Of a stretch of DNA of 64,000 nucleotides, positions 19,701 through 29,278 are shown piece after piece. The stretch comes from Apodemus sylvaticus. Its lineage: Eukaryota > Chordata > Mammalia > Rodentia > Muridae. The stretch spans positions 178,140,078 through 178,204,077 of the forward strand of contig NC_067472.1 of NCBI RefSeq assembly GCF_947179515.1, given 5' to 3'. Positions within the stretch are counted from its first letter, which is position 1. The number at the start of each line of letters is the position of its first letter. A model generated the notes under the pieces. The model saw only the letters and a program-made list of their open reading frames with translations. It made no database searches and was not told the DNA's origin. The translations under genes were made by a program, and so were the position numbers.

Positions 19701-22700
19701 CTTCTTCCTTTGTCCCCTACAGTGGTTGTCCCCGTCAGAGGCAACTGAATGTTTCCTATCAAAAGAAATCTGGCTGGCACCACCACAGTTCTATGAAGTG
19801 AGAAGACTTGAAGAATTTGCCTCTCTCCCTGCTCTGAATAGATTTTGTTTGGATCGCCCATTAGAAGTAGCTGAGAAATGGCTGCCAATAGTATTTTTAA
19901 CTTCTGATGGCGCCATCCATCTTCTCCCAGGTGAGTCAGAGCAGTACCGGTGCTCCTGTTAGTTAGTATTCACGTTTGGTACACCCAGGCTTCCTGGCAG
20001 CATTGCCCAGCAGATACCGCCTGTTTTATATAGCCTCTGCCTGTGAGTGTGGCTAATCTCTGCTTATAGGTCACACGCGCCCCCTGAAAGCTGTGAATGT
20101 AGCCCAATACAAAAATCGTATGCTTCCTTAAAGTATTAAGGGATATTTTTTCCTAACTTCTTTGTTTTAAGGTTTTCGTTTATTTATTTATTATTGTTCA
20201 GCTGTTTGGTGTTCAGACATAAACTGTAATGTCAAGTGTTGCAGTAAATCTCCAACCTCAATAAGTCCGTGCAAAGAACACACAACTCAGTTACAATATT
20301 TGTAAGCTGTCTGCCTAGATTGTGCAGATTCACCACTGCACTACTCTATCCCCAGCCATGAGATCCCTCGCTGCTTGCGGCTTCTCCAGGCTACGTGGGT
20401 CTGCTCCAGCTTCCTTCCTCCTCCCCTTCCTCCATCTTCCTCTGTCTCCTCCGTCTCTTCATCTCCTCTCCTCCTTCCTCTCTTCTCCCTTTCTGTAACC
20501 TCTAGCCCCTCCTTTCCTTTCCACAGCTCAATCACACGCCTTTATTTGACCAGTTAAAATGGGGAGAAGGTTCACATGAAATCACCCGAATATGTGATCC
20601 ACTCGAGGAAGCAGAATTAGCGTCAAAATACAAACAGCACCAGGGCAATCCACAACACTTCCCCCTTTTTGCCCAATTAAAGGGTTCTTTTTTTCTCAGA
20701 TATAAATTGAGCACAATTGTTACAATTATGTAATTTATAAGGTATAAGATATACTTAACATCTAGTCTATCAATTTTTCAATTTGGATAAAGCATTCTAT
20801 CATCTTTCCTAACATAAAAGGCTACAATTCTATACTTGAATTATGTCTTGGTTTTAGTTTGTATACCATCTGAAAAACCTTCTTCTCAAATCTGTATTCT
20901 CTCTCTTAATGTTAAAAAGCTTGAGTTGGCTCTGAGATTATAACCAGTCTTCAACCCTGTCAGAAATCTGAGAACAACTTAAGTATTATCTGAAAATATA
21001 GGAAGCACAAAACATAGCTTCCAAAACATAACCAGTTTGTAGAGACAGCTGACTACCTGGACAGCCCCTCATTCCTCAAAATGTTGTCTTTAGCCTTCTG
21101 GCCCAGGGTAATCTGACAGACCCGTGTGAAGCAGGATTATGAAGGACTGTTTATCCTGTCTTGGCAGAGCTATCAGTTGACTATGCCACATGGTGTGTCT
21201 TTTTTCTGGAAAGAATTTTTGTCTGTAGATGAATTGAGGCAATTTTTTGCCTGGTGGCTATCTTGCCACAATTGGAGCAACTCCATTGATGTTCAACTTC
21301 TTCTTTGAACCAAGAAAGGGGTGCTGTCAGGAGCAGACGTGTCTCTAGTTAAATGATCTTTAATAATGAAATGGACTTAACTGTTGTATTTTGTGGATTT
21401 CTAACACCCTTGAAGGCTATCTATCTACTTAAAGTATATCTAAACTGTTAAGCCTTGACAACTCTCAGCCATTTCTAATTGAAATATCTCAAAAACATCC
21501 TTTTGTAATTAACTCAGAACCATGAGTTTGTTATCTGTCCCTTGACTCCTTTCAGTCATCTAAGAACAGTTTGTAACAGCAGTTATAGAAGGACTGGGTC
21601 TAAGCTTTGTATTCTTAAATGTGTTGCAAATGCACAATGTCTGTCTAAGAGTAACACTATTAATCTTTTTGTATCAATATAAGACATTCATACCAATGAA
21701 AACTTTAAATCTGTATCAAAATAAATTTTGAACCAATGTAAGAAATTACAACTTTAACTTTGCATCAATTATAAAGATTTCTATCAATGTAAGATATAGA
21801 TAAGTAATGTTTTGTCTAAGGGTAAATTTGATAACTTATCTCTTTGTCTGTTCCTCTAATTTTTATGATATTACTATTACTATAGTACTATAGAAAAGAA
21901 CCCTTTTCTCTTCCACCTCCTTTCCTTTACCTTAGAAGAAAGGATAGAGAAGAGGAAAGGAAAAGTAGAAATCCCTGATTTTAAGCTCTCTGCTTTCCTC
22001 CCTGTCCAAAGCTACATTTTTAAAATACTCCTTAAAAATGTCAACATATCTATAATTTTTAAAATAACCAGAACCATCCACTACAACATAAGGGACTGGG
22101 ATGATGATCTCTTTTTGTCTATTTCTAGCTGAATTGGGGCAAAGAATTCCCTTCTGGGGACCCCAAGGGAAATGGGAAGATTGGTTTTGTCAAAGGAGGG
22201 CTGGCATCATTTGTCTCTAGTCACTGTGTGCTGAGAACGTTCATTGCTTAGCTGTTTTTAGGGTGAGTTTGTTCTTATGACAAATACCATGACCATAGAC
22301 AACTTTGGGGAGGAAAGAGGTTTATGTCGGACTGTGGGTTATGGTTTGTTATTGAGAGAAGCTGAGGCAGGAACTTGAAAGCAGGTTTCAAGCTTTTCCA
22401 CACACAGCATTGCTTCTGATCAACAAACTCACTTCACAATGAGTCATACATCAGGAACCACAGATAATTCTACTTGCTAGCTGGCTCACAAAGGAGTATG
22501 CTTAGCTAACTTTCTCATTCAGTTTGGGAACCACTGGCTAACGAATGGTGTTGCCCATAATCAGGACAATACCTCCACTGGCCAATATGGTCTGGGCAGT
22601 CCTTCAATTAAGACTTTTTCTCGACTTGAGGAGAGCAGGCTGCCGCTCTCGCAAGCTTTGGAGGGAGAGCCGCAATGATGTTCCAGATCGAGGGTCTCGC

Positions 22701-25066
22701 ACCGAAGTTGGACCCAGAGGAGATGAAGTGAAAGATGTGTGAGGATGTGGTCACTTCCATTCGGAACTTCCTCATCTACGTGGCCCTGCTGCTGCGAGTC
22801 ACTCTGTATATCTTAAAGAAGCTGGACAGCATATGAGGATTGGGAGTCCCGTGGACGCATGGCATGAAGAGCCTGGTGACGGTTTCTTCTCCTATTTGCA
22901 GATGAATTGGCCTAGAAAGGTGTAAGACTGATTAAACGGACATAAAAACTGTTTGTTAAGAACAACTCGGGCATTGAGAACTGACCACCGTCGCTGAAAT
23001 ACTTGGGAAGTGTAAAAGGATGTCTTGTGGGCGTGGTGCCCTGAGGCCTATGAAAGCCGCCTCTGTGAGTGTTGATGGAATGGTAAATAATGTCATGCTC
23101 TGAGGGGCTTCTGTCTGAAGTGGAAAAAAAAGACTTTTTCTCAGGTGACTATAGGCTGTATGGTTTTGTCCAAGTTAACTCTAGGACACAGTGTTTATTT
23201 TTATTTCTTTTTGAGAAAATCTGTAATACAGACCTCAGGCTGGCATAGAACTTGCTGTTTATTCCAACCTGATATCCTCCTGCCTTCATTACCTCTGTGC
23301 TGTGATCACAGGTGTACAACCGTGCCCAGCCCATATTGTTTATTGTAACTAGAAATTCTGAATTTGTGTGTGTGTGTGTGTGTGTGTATTTACTAGGCAT
23401 GGGCAAAATTTTTCTTATCATGCATTTTCTCACTTTTACATTTTCATTTCAAATTATGAGAACTTGTAAACTGTCAGCTTATTTGAATGAGGAAGTTTGT
23501 CGGTGGTCAGTTATAGTTTGACAAACACTGATTAGTGTTGGGGCAAAGCACTGCATGTCCTGTCATATTTCATATCTGTCTCTTCAGTTCCTGATAAGAT
23601 TTGTTATTCACCCTACAGGAAGATAGTTTAGCAGGGTTTAGGATTTATTTTTACTTTATGCATATGAATGTTTGCCTACCCGTATGTATGTGTACCATCA
23701 ATGTGCTTAATGTCCACAGAGGCCAAAAGAAAGCATCGATTCCCTGGAACTGGAGTTCCAGGTTGTAGTGAGCTGCCATGTGGTTGCTAGGACCAGAACT
23801 CGGGTCCTCTGGAAGAGCAGCCAGTGCTCTTAACCCCTGAACCATCTCTCCAACCCCTAGCAGTTTTAACACAGATGATAATTCATCTAAATTAAGCTTG
23901 GTGATTTTGTTTTGGCTCAGTCAGTAAGTCCTTGCTATATAAGCACAAGATGTGAATTCAGATTGCCAGTACCCATGTTAGAGGCCAGCCTGGTGGTCAT
24001 TGTAATCCCAGCTAAGCAGCTAAGGACAGGAAATTGTTGGGGCTTGCTGGCCAGTGAATCTCATTAAATGGAGGAGCTCCAGGTTTGGTGAGAGTCTATG
24101 CCTCAAAAAACAAGGTAGAGAGTAACGGAGAAAGACCCCCAGTGTCAACTTCTGGCCTTCACACCTGCGTGCACACGCAAGTGCATAAGGAAAAATCCAA
24201 GACTAAGCAAAAAAAAAAAAAAATGGATTAACCATAAGATTATCAGAACAAACTTGTATTGAAACATCAAAATTATTGTTATTAAGGCCAACATTAATGT
24301 TAATATTTAATAGACTAAAGAGAGTCATGAAGTAGTTCAGAACTTACAGTGCTCTTGGCTGAGCATGTGACTTGGTGGGGTACTTGCCTCAACTGCATCA
24401 AGGCCTCAGTTTTAATTCCCTGTGCTGCTGAACAATGATAAAATAATTATAGCTTACAATGGAAACACTATACTCATCAATTTTGATGTGCCTAAGGAAA
24501 ATGCTTATCTCGGAGGTAGACATAAAGTAGGGATATTAAAATCCAACACAGAGGGCTAGAGAGCTGACTAAGTCAGTAAAATGTTGGCTTGCAAGCATGA
24601 AGGCCTGCCTGAGTTTAGGTGTCCTGAAGTGGTGCAGAGAGAAAGAAAGGCCTGGTGACAGGCATCTCTGATCTCAGCCTTGCAGTGGCAGGATGGGAGG
24701 CAGACACAGGCAGATCCCTGGATGGTCATAGGCCAAGTATCCTGGTCTAAGTGGTAACGTTCCAAGCCAGTAAAGAATCCTATCTGAGACACAAGGTAGA
24801 ATGATCTAGAGTTTGTTCTCTGTCCCTCCTGCTTCCTTGCTTGTAATCATGAACATGTTTGGTGAAGGGAGAGACCCAACCCTAGCAGGCTGGTCTCTGA
24901 CCTCCACCAGCAAGAATATATTCACCACATGCCCCTTTCTCCCTCTCCCCCCACCCCTCAATGAAAACCTGAAACAGAGCCAGGCTCAGTGTTTAGAGGC
25001 TGTGTTGCTGCTCTCTCAGAGGATCTGAGTTCAGCTCCCAGAGAACAACCCCAGGCAGTATACATG

Positions 25067-25101
<35 letters not shown>

Positions 25102-25328
25102 CTGTGCGCACGCGCGCGTGCGCACACACACACACACACACACTCGGATTAATAATAAAATACAAGCAGGGTGGATTTGATGCACGCCTGTAATCCCAGC
25201 ACTCTGGGAGACAGAGAACCTCAGGCGGATTTCTGAGTTCCAGGCCAGCCTGGTCTATAGAGTGAGTTCCAGGACAGCCAGGGCTATACAGAGAAACTAA
25301 GTCTTGAAAAAAAACCAAATCAAAAAAC

Positions 25329-25368
<40 letters not shown>

Positions 25369-25719
25369 AAAAACTAGCAAAAAGAAAACACCAACTAAGC
25401 GTCAACATGAAATACATCGGAAAAATGCTGCTTTATGTCATTGATACATTGGGGGTGGGTTATGAAACAATGTTCTGTGGAAATAAATTTTTACTATTTT
25501 TCAGGAGATGAGCTGTATGTGAAAGACTCAGACTTCTTAGAAAAGAATATGTCTACTGACAAAAAGACTGAAGAAATCATCAAGGAAGGCAAAGTAGTTA
25601 ACCGAATTGTGATCTACAGTTCCCATGTCTACGAAATCTACATGACTCTTCCGTCAAAGAATGAGCATGTGTACCCTAGGAACTACATAATGAATAAGAG
25701 CCACACTGCCCACCTGTAA
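16090..25719 (+). CDS. Nudt19: Nudt19, peroxisomal CoA/acyl-CoA diphosphatase (Nudix 19); complete, 3 coding exons
   Basis: Join 16,090-16,740, 19,723-19,930 and 25,505-25,719: 1,074 bases, 357 codons plus TAA, which equals the length I know for mouse Nudt19 (RP2p). The family splits CoA and acyl-CoA into 3',5'-ADP and phosphopantetheine products in peroxisomes, with strong expression in mouse kidney. Seen here: a Nudix fold start with FPGG at residues 48-50 and the core RETFEEAG at 111-118 (Mg-binding glutamates). The roughly 50 residues between these halves are the insertion characteristic of this Nudix subfamily. The last three residues are Ala-His-Leu, a variant PTS1 peroxisomal signal. 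No signal peptide or membrane segment is apparent. All splice sites are GT/AG: phase 0 at junction 1, phase 1 at junction 2. It lies upstream of Tdrd12 on the same strand. No frame damage, so it should be functional. Confidence 0.96.
17094..17150. repeat. (TG)n followed by (TCTG)n and CT-rich repeat
   Basis: GTGTGT run, then TCTG units, then 'ccatccctccctcc'. Lies in Nudt19 intron 1. Confidence 0.9.
17310..17492 (-). mobile_element. B3-type SINE, reverse
   Basis: 'tgatgccagaagcgtctgat' and 'gggtgctgggactgaactca' fit a diverged reverse B3. Confidence 0.75.
17640..17786 (-). mobile_element. B1 SINE, reverse
   Basis: 'gagacagggtttctctctgt' to 'ggcatgaaccaccacaccca'; near complete. Confidence 0.92.
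17855..17962 (+). mobile_element. B3-type SINE, 3' part
   Basis: 'cctgtagcttcagttctaga' and 'gacaccctcttctggccctc', then an A-rich end; the tRNA-like head is absent. Confidence 0.65.
17963..19269. other. Intronic DNA, mostly featureless
   Basis: Contains three perfect copies of CCCATTAT at 18,313-18,336. A part around 18,440-18,560 may be a decayed reverse SINE. Nothing else was recognised. Confidence 0.4.
19270..19457 (-). mobile_element. B3-type SINE, reverse
   Basis: 'gagtgctgggaacctaaccc' and 'gaggcagctctccagcctca' are the reverse B3 body and head; AT-rich tail complement to the left. Confidence 0.75.
19461..19590 (-). mobile_element. Old B1-like (PB1-type) SINE, reverse
   Basis: 'gagacgggacctcattattt' and 'cctgcttcaacctcctgac' resemble an ancient B1/PB1 monomer. 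It ends about 130 bases before Nudt19 exon 2. Confidence 0.5.
19723..19930 (+). CDS. Nudt19: Nudt19 coding exon 2
   Basis: 208 bases encoding residues 218-286 plus the first base of 287, from WLSPSEATECF to ...IHLLPG. Acceptor CCCCTACAG, donor CAG|GTGAGT (near-perfect). It continues the catalytic domain after the Nudix box. Phase 0 on entry and phase 1 on exit match the flanking exons, which excludes a retrocopy. Confidence 0.96.
20200..22215 (-). mobile_element. Probable ERV-derived non-coding element (LTR plus internal), reverse
   Basis: 20,231-20,735 looks like an LTR in reverse: 'tctccaacctcaataagtcc', a CT-rich centre and 'cttccccctttttgcccaat'. From 20,740 to about 22,210 the DNA is AT-rich and lacks SINEs and usable open frames, ending in 'ctggggaccccaagggaaat'. 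The arrangement suggests a non-coding retroviral element; I cannot name it or find the second LTR. Confidence 0.35.
22240..22609 (-). mobile_element. MaLR-like LTR fragment, reverse
   Basis: 'acaaataccatgaccataga' and 'ctttggggaggaaagaggtt' are the reverse start of the LTR-like family also seen at 7,817 and 32,590. It hosts the Tomm5 retrocopy at its right end. Confidence 0.4.
22610..22622. repeat. Left target-site duplication of the Tomm5 retrocopy
   Basis: AAGACTTTTTCTC, identical to 23,130-23,142. Confidence 0.93.
22623..23129 (+). pseudogene. Tomm5-ps: Tomm5 processed pseudogene (retrocopy)
   Basis: 22,678-22,836 reads as the small mitochondrial outer-membrane import subunit TOM5: it opens MFQIEGLAPKLDPEEMK and ends LKKLDSI, full family length (51 residues) except as noted. 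Damage: TGA at codon 18 (22,729-22,731) where the family has Arg, an extra in-frame CTG in the Leu run, and substitutions such as Arg to Cys shortly after the stop. UTR-like DNA flanks it, no intron is present, a short A-run lies at 23,124-23,131, and 13-base duplications (AAGACTTTTTCTC, 22,610-22,622 and 23,130-23,142) bound it. The target reads TT|AAGA, as L1 endonuclease prefers. It sits in sense orientation in Nudt19 intron 2. Not expected to make TOM5 protein. Confidence 0.93.
23130..23142. repeat. Right target-site duplication of the Tomm5 retrocopy
   Basis: AAGACTTTTTCTC directly after the A-run; its first two bases may belong to the poly(A). Confidence 0.93.
23200..23335 (-). mobile_element. 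Old B1-like SINE, reverse
   Basis: 'aggctggcatagaacttgct', 'cctcctgccttcattacctc' and 'caggtgtacaaccgtgccca' fit a diverged B1/PB1. A (TG)n run at 23,364-23,388 follows nearby. Confidence 0.6.
23642..23862 (-). mobile_element. B3-type SINE, reverse
   Basis: 'ccctggaactggagttccag', 'ctgccatgtggttgctagga' and 'ctgaaccatctctccaaccc' are clear. Full length. Confidence 0.9.
23905..24225 (+). mobile_element. tRNA/B1 composite SINE (B4/RSINE1-like)
   Basis: 'tggctcagtcagtaagtcct' head, then 'gtaatcccagctaagcagc' B1-like part and 'tatgcctcaaaaaacaaggt', ending in a long A-run. Diverged composite. Confidence 0.55.
24226..24551. other. Intronic AT-rich DNA
   Basis: Nothing recognised except a possible SINE head near 24,350. 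Confidence 0.35.
24552..24800 (+). mobile_element. tRNA/B1 composite SINE (B4/RSINE1-like)
   Basis: 'gggctagagagctgactaag' head, 'atgggaggcagacacaggca' B1-like middle and 'tatctgagacacaaggtag' end. Confidence 0.55.
24965..25085 (+). mobile_element. B2/B3-type SINE fragment running into (TG)n
   Basis: 'gctctctcagaggatctgag' and 'ttcagctcccagagaacaac', then the TG run that begins the palindrome. Confidence 0.5.
25086..25143. repeat. 58-base palindrome of alternating purine/pyrimidine, (TG)n-(CG)n-(CA)n
   Basis: Centre between 25,114 and 25,115. The central 24 bases (25,103-25,126) are a perfect inverted repeat of TGTGCGCACGCG and its complement. The arms extend through (TG)n and (CA)n to 29 bases each with one mismatch (25,102/25,127). 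It can form a hairpin or cruciform and is a strong Z-DNA candidate. It ends 361 bases before Nudt19 exon 3. Confidence 0.95.
25160..25366 (+). mobile_element. B1 SINE with long A-tail
   Basis: 'gcacgcctgtaatcccagca' to 'gggctatacagagaaacta', then an A-rich tail of over 50 bases. It lies about 140 bases before exon 3. Confidence 0.93.
25505..25719 (+). CDS. Nudt19: Nudt19 coding exon 3 (last)
   Basis: Encodes the last 70 residues and finishes codon 287, from GDELYVKDSDF to a C-terminal AHL, then TAA at 25,717-25,719. Acceptor 'actatttttcag'. The AHL tail fits the PTS1 rule (small, basic, large hydrophobic), with His in place of Lys/Arg, and explains peroxisomal location without any N-terminal signal. 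Confidence 0.96.
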
Positions 25720-25930
25720 GCTGCAGTTCTGTACTGTTAGCAAATGATGAGGCTGGACTGAACGTGTCTAAAATCTAAGTAACCTGCCCATAAAAGTCCC
25801 AATGAGATGTTTTCCCTGTGTCATGTGTGTTTTGAGAGCCTCTGCCATTTGTCAGACTGCACAGCAAGCCAAATGTAGAATGTACAAAGTATTAAAGCTC
25901 TTGTTACCAAGATAAATGGTTTCACAACAG
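25720..25930 (+). terminator. Nudt19: Nudt19 proximal 3' UTR and likely poly(A) signal
   Basis: ATTAAA at 25,891-25,896, about 170 bases after the stop, followed by a GT/T-rich stretch ('cagttgttttcttag'). A distal candidate, AATAAA, is at 27,328-27,333. Which is used cannot be read from the DNA. Confidence 0.45.
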
Positions 25931-26460
25931 TTGTTTTCTTAGTTGAACATCAGAAAGGGGTCTCCTGCCATCTTCTGACTGTCCCATGTGTTAGTGGTTT
26001 CCTGGTGTGCTGTGGAGATTGAGCCCTAGGTCTCTTACACTTTTTCAGGAGTTAATTCAGAGATACCTAGTTAAGGGGGTGCTAAGGGACGGATGTGAGA
26101 ATTCCCCCCCATCCCCAGGTGGTAGCTGTGTTTTGACAGGTTGTGAAAACTGAGGGGCAGACTTCAGCTAGGAAAAGTGGGTCTTGGGGGATTGAGTCCC
26201 CACTCTGTGCCAGCAGAGTTCTTTGTTTCCTCATCTGAGTGGATGTGAGCAGGCTGCCTCAGGTTACTGCCTCCATGAAGGCCACATGTTGTTTCTGTCA
26301 GGCATTTGATCATAGTAAGGAAAGTGTTAATGTAAATAAACAGAGATTGAGACATCCTTCAAGGGTGATGTCATGTTCTTGTCTTGTACTCAACTTGCTA
26401 ACATACGCTATTTGATTTACGACCAAATGGCATTCATTTTGACATCCAAACTGTATTTTT
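25931..26460. other. Nudt19 3' UTR or intergenic DNA
   Basis: No repeat recognised; it could be transcribed as part of a long Nudt19 3' UTR if the distal poly(A) signal is used. Confidence 0.4.
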
Positions 26461-26469
26461 TATTCTACT

Positions 26470-26612
26470 TATTTACGTGCATGCACACACACAGGAGTGC
26501 ATACCATGGAGCACGTGTGAGGGCAGGGAATACCTTACAGGAGAATTCTTCCCTGCTGTGTGGGTCCTGTGTTTTAAGCTCAGGTCACCAGCTTTGCTTG
26601 GCAAAGACAGGA
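26470..26612 (-). mobile_element. B4-type SINE fragment, reverse
   Basis: 'gagggcagggaataccttac' and 'aggagaattcttccctgctg' fit a diverged reverse B4-type 3' part. Confidence 0.5.
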
Positions 26613-26631
26613 AGCCATAAAAAAAAAAAAA

Positions 26632-26815
26632 ATACAGGCTGGTGAGATGGCTCAGCAGGTCAAGGCACTTACTGCGCATGCCTGGTGACCTGAGCGTGAA
26701 CCCCAGAACCCACGTCAGTATGTGAAGAGAGGACCTACTTTACAAAGTTATCCCCTACCTCCGCAGGTGCCACAGTGCTTGTGCCTTCGCACACACATAA
26801 TGCACACAGACCCCG
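26632..26815 (+). mobile_element. B4-type tRNA-derived SINE
   Basis: 'ggctggtgagatggctcagc' head, 'gtgacctgagcgtgaacccc' box-B region and a CA-rich end, just after an A-run. Confidence 0.75.
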
Positions 26816-26920
26816 TAAAACTCATCAGCCTTTATATACTTACGAAGTAGTAGTTAATGAGGCTGGAGAGAGGATGCTAAATTCACAGGGGTTTAAGGTG
26901 CATGACTAATGATCTTCACT

Positions 26921-27105
26921 GGGCTGGAGAGATGGCTCAGTGGGCAAGAGCACCGACTGCTCTTCCAAAGGTCATGAGTTCAAATCCCGGCACCCATGTG
27001 GTGGCTCACAACCATCCATAAAGAGATCTGATGCCCTCTTCTGGTGTCTGAAGACAGCTACAGTGTACTTACATATAATAAATAAATCTTTAAAAAAAAT
27101 AATGA
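26921..27105 (+). mobile_element. B2 SINE, well preserved
   Basis: 'gggctggagagatggctcag', 'gagttcaaatcccggcaccc' and 'gacagctacagtgtacttac', ending AATAAATAAATC and an A-tail. Both Pol III box regions are intact-looking. Confidence 0.95.
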
Positions 27106-27117
27106 GAGAGAGAGAGG

Positions 27118-27245
27118 GTCTCTACATACTCCTGGCTGTCCTGTAACTCACTATGTAGACCAGATGGCTTCAAACTGATAATATCTGTCCACTTATTCCT
27201 CCTGAGTGCCAGGACCAACGGCATATGCTACTATACCTGGCAGGA
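27118..27245 (-). mobile_element. B1 SINE, reverse, diverged
   Basis: 'ctggctgtcctgtaactcac' and 'tatgtagaccag' with a decayed right end. Confidence 0.75.
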
Positions 27246-27382
27246 CACAAATTCTGTTTGTAGCTCTTTGTTGTGTTGTGTGTTGGAGTAGACTTTTCAC
27301 CAAATGACTTGCTGTTCCTGCTAGCCCAATAAAGGCAAATAAACTATAAAGCTTATGTGTGTGTTCTTTAGTCTTAGGAATT

Positions 27383-27525
27383 TGTGTGTGTGTGTGTGTG
27401 TCTGTCTGTCTGTTTGCATAAGTGTATGTGCATCACTTGGAAGCCAGAATCAAGCATTTGATCTCCTGGAACTAGAGTTAGTGAAGTAGACAGCCAGACT
27501 CAAGTCCTCTGCAAGAGCAGTAACT
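27383..27525 (-). mobile_element. B3-type SINE, reverse, with (TG)n
   Basis: (TG)n(TCTG)n at 27,383-27,412, then 'tggaagccagaatcaagcat' and 'actcaagtcctctgcaagag'. A T14 run follows. Confidence 0.65.
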
Positions 27526-27647
27526 TTTTTTTTTTTTTTATACAAAGGCACATATACTTGTTTAAAAAAAAAACCACCAAGTTCTTCCTTCCTATCCACT
27601 TAATTTCCTGAAACAAGGACTCTGTGACTGATTATTAATAAATACCA

Positions 27648-27809
27648 GCCGGGCAGCGGCGGCAGTGGAGTTGTACGCCTGTAATCCCAGCACTCTGGGA
27701 GGCAGAGGCAGGCAGATTTCTGAGTTTGAGGCCAGCCTGGTCTACAGAGTGAGTTCCAGGACAGCCAGGGCTACACAGAGAAAACCTGTCTTGAAAAAAC
27801 CAAATCCAA

Positions 27810-27844
<35 letters not shown>

Positions 27845-27846
27845 AT
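27648..27846 (+). mobile_element. B1 SINE with (AAAT)n tail
   Basis: 'gtaatcccagcactctggga' to 'gggctacacagagaaaacct' and then about nine AAAT units (27,809-27,846) grown from the A-tail. The head carries an unusual 'gcggcggcagtgg' stretch. Confidence 0.93.
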
Positions 27847-28175
27847 CCTAGGCCATAAGCTTCAGCTTGTCCTCTGATTTATTCTTATCTTATTATCCCC
27901 TTTATTCTAACCTGGGTTCAGCTACACAGCTGGTTTCCTTTCCTTGTCTTCTTATATCTGTCTCCTCCTCAGAGTCCCAGAGACAAATCTCCCTTTATTT
28001 TAACCTTTCATACATGTGGCTTGTTTACAGTCTTCTCAGAGTTCCAGGTGAAGCCCTAGCACATCTCACTACTTCCCAGAATCCTCTTTATCCCTGCTGG
28101 ACGTCTCACCTCATGTTTTCTGCCTCAACTCATTGACTGTAAGCTTTCTTCTTGGCAGGTGTTGTTTATTAGTGA
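27847..28175. other. Intergenic DNA, CT-rich
   Basis: Nothing recognised. Confidence 0.4.
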
Positions 28176-28179
28176 TTCT

Positions 28180-28290
28180 CTCTCCACACCTTTAACCCTA
28201 ACACTCCAGAGGCAGAGGTAGATGGGTCTCTGTGAGTTCAAGGCCAGCCAGGGCTACATAGTGAGACCCTGTCTCAAAAATCCAAAGCAA
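28180..28290 (+). mobile_element. B1 SINE, short variant
   Basis: 'ccagaggcagaggtagatgg' and 'gggctacatagtgagaccct', lacking part of the B1 middle. Confidence 0.75.
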
Positions 28291-28302
28291 AATTATGATT
28301 GC

Positions 28303-28450
28303 TGTTGTTGTTGCTATTGTTATTTTGAGACAGGGTCTCACAAAGCTGCCCAGGCTGGCCTAGAACCTATTCAGGTAATGCAGGTTAGTCTTGTACTTAT
28401 TATCCTCCTGCCTCAGCCTCTGGAGTATCAGGATTACAGAAGTGTGTCTT
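28303..28450 (-). mobile_element. Old B1/PB1-type SINE, reverse
   Basis: 'gagacagggtctcacaaagc', 'caggctggcctagaacctat' and 'cctgcctcagcctctggagt', close to ancestral B1 forms. Confidence 0.8.
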
Positions 28451-28676
28451 CATATACAATTCAGTAATCTTGACCATTCAGAATCATGTACACATAATTC
28501 TACTTTCCACAAGCCATGTGAAAAAAATTATAAAGCACAATCCTGTAGTGTGGGACCTAGCCAAAGGAGAAAATGATTTTCCTACACTACAGAGAGGTTC
28601 TTTTTTTCTCCCACCTTCTTTACCAAGCTTTTAAATGCATATTTGCAGGTCCTTGTGAAATCAACCACCTGTGTGG

Positions 28677-28795
28677 TATTTTGCTTTTGGAGACAAGTTC
28701 TTCTTATTGTAGTCCAGGCTGACCTCAAACCTGCAATCCTGCCTCATGCTTCTCCTGCTGAGGTTGTGGCTGTAAGCCACCCTACCTCTTCAAGC
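28677..28795 (-). mobile_element. Old B1-like SINE, reverse
   Basis: 'gtccaggctgacctcaaacc' and 'gtaagccaccctacctcttc'; strongly diverged. Confidence 0.55.
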
Positions 28796-28979
28796 GTATT
28801 TGTGTGGGTGCATGTGCCCCGTGGGCCTAAAATCTTGGGTGACATCCCTCGGGAGCTGTTCATTCCTGTACACAGCCGTTGGTTGTGTACATATGGATTC
28901 ACATGTACAATGTGCGCGCACACACACATTTCAACACAAGGTTGCAAGAGAACCTAGGCTCTCTATTGGACTCCCTTGA

Positions 28980-29182
28980 GACAGGTTTTTCACTGAATCT
29001 GAAGGCCACCATTTTGAGTAGGTTGACTGGCCTAGGAACCATCTGTCTCTTTCCCTCAATTCTGGGATTTTAGGCAACTATAGCTATGCCTAGCTTTTTA
29101 TATGGGTACTGGGGATTTGAACTCAGGTCCCCATGTTTGCATGGCAAGTCCTCTCACTTGTTAAATTATCTCCCTATCCATA
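28980..29182 (-). mobile_element. B1-like plus B4-type SINE remnants, reverse
   Basis: 'ggtactggggatttgaactc' and 'aattatctccctatcca' fit a reverse tRNA-derived head; 'attctgggattttaggcaac' to its left is a B1-like end. Confidence 0.5.
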
Positions 29183-29278
29183 CTTTTTTTTTCCTTTTCT
29201 TGTCTTTTTCACATTCCTGATGCTTATGAAGTAGGTCAGGCTTGCTGGTCATCAAGTCCCAGAGATTCCCCCCTCCCT

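Larger units (their letters stand above)
16741..19722 (+). other. Nudt19 intron 1
   Basis: GTAGGA donor; acceptor 'tttgtcccctacag'. It contains TG/CT simple repeats, B3 and B1 SINEs, and a featureless stretch at about 18,000-19,260. No exon-like open frame with good splice sites was seen in it. Confidence 0.85.
19931..25504 (+). other. Nudt19 intron 2
   Basis: Donor GTGAGT, acceptor 'actatttttcag'. Holds an ERV-like AT-rich stretch, a Tomm5 retrocopy, several SINEs and a long CG/CA palindrome. Confidence 0.9.
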
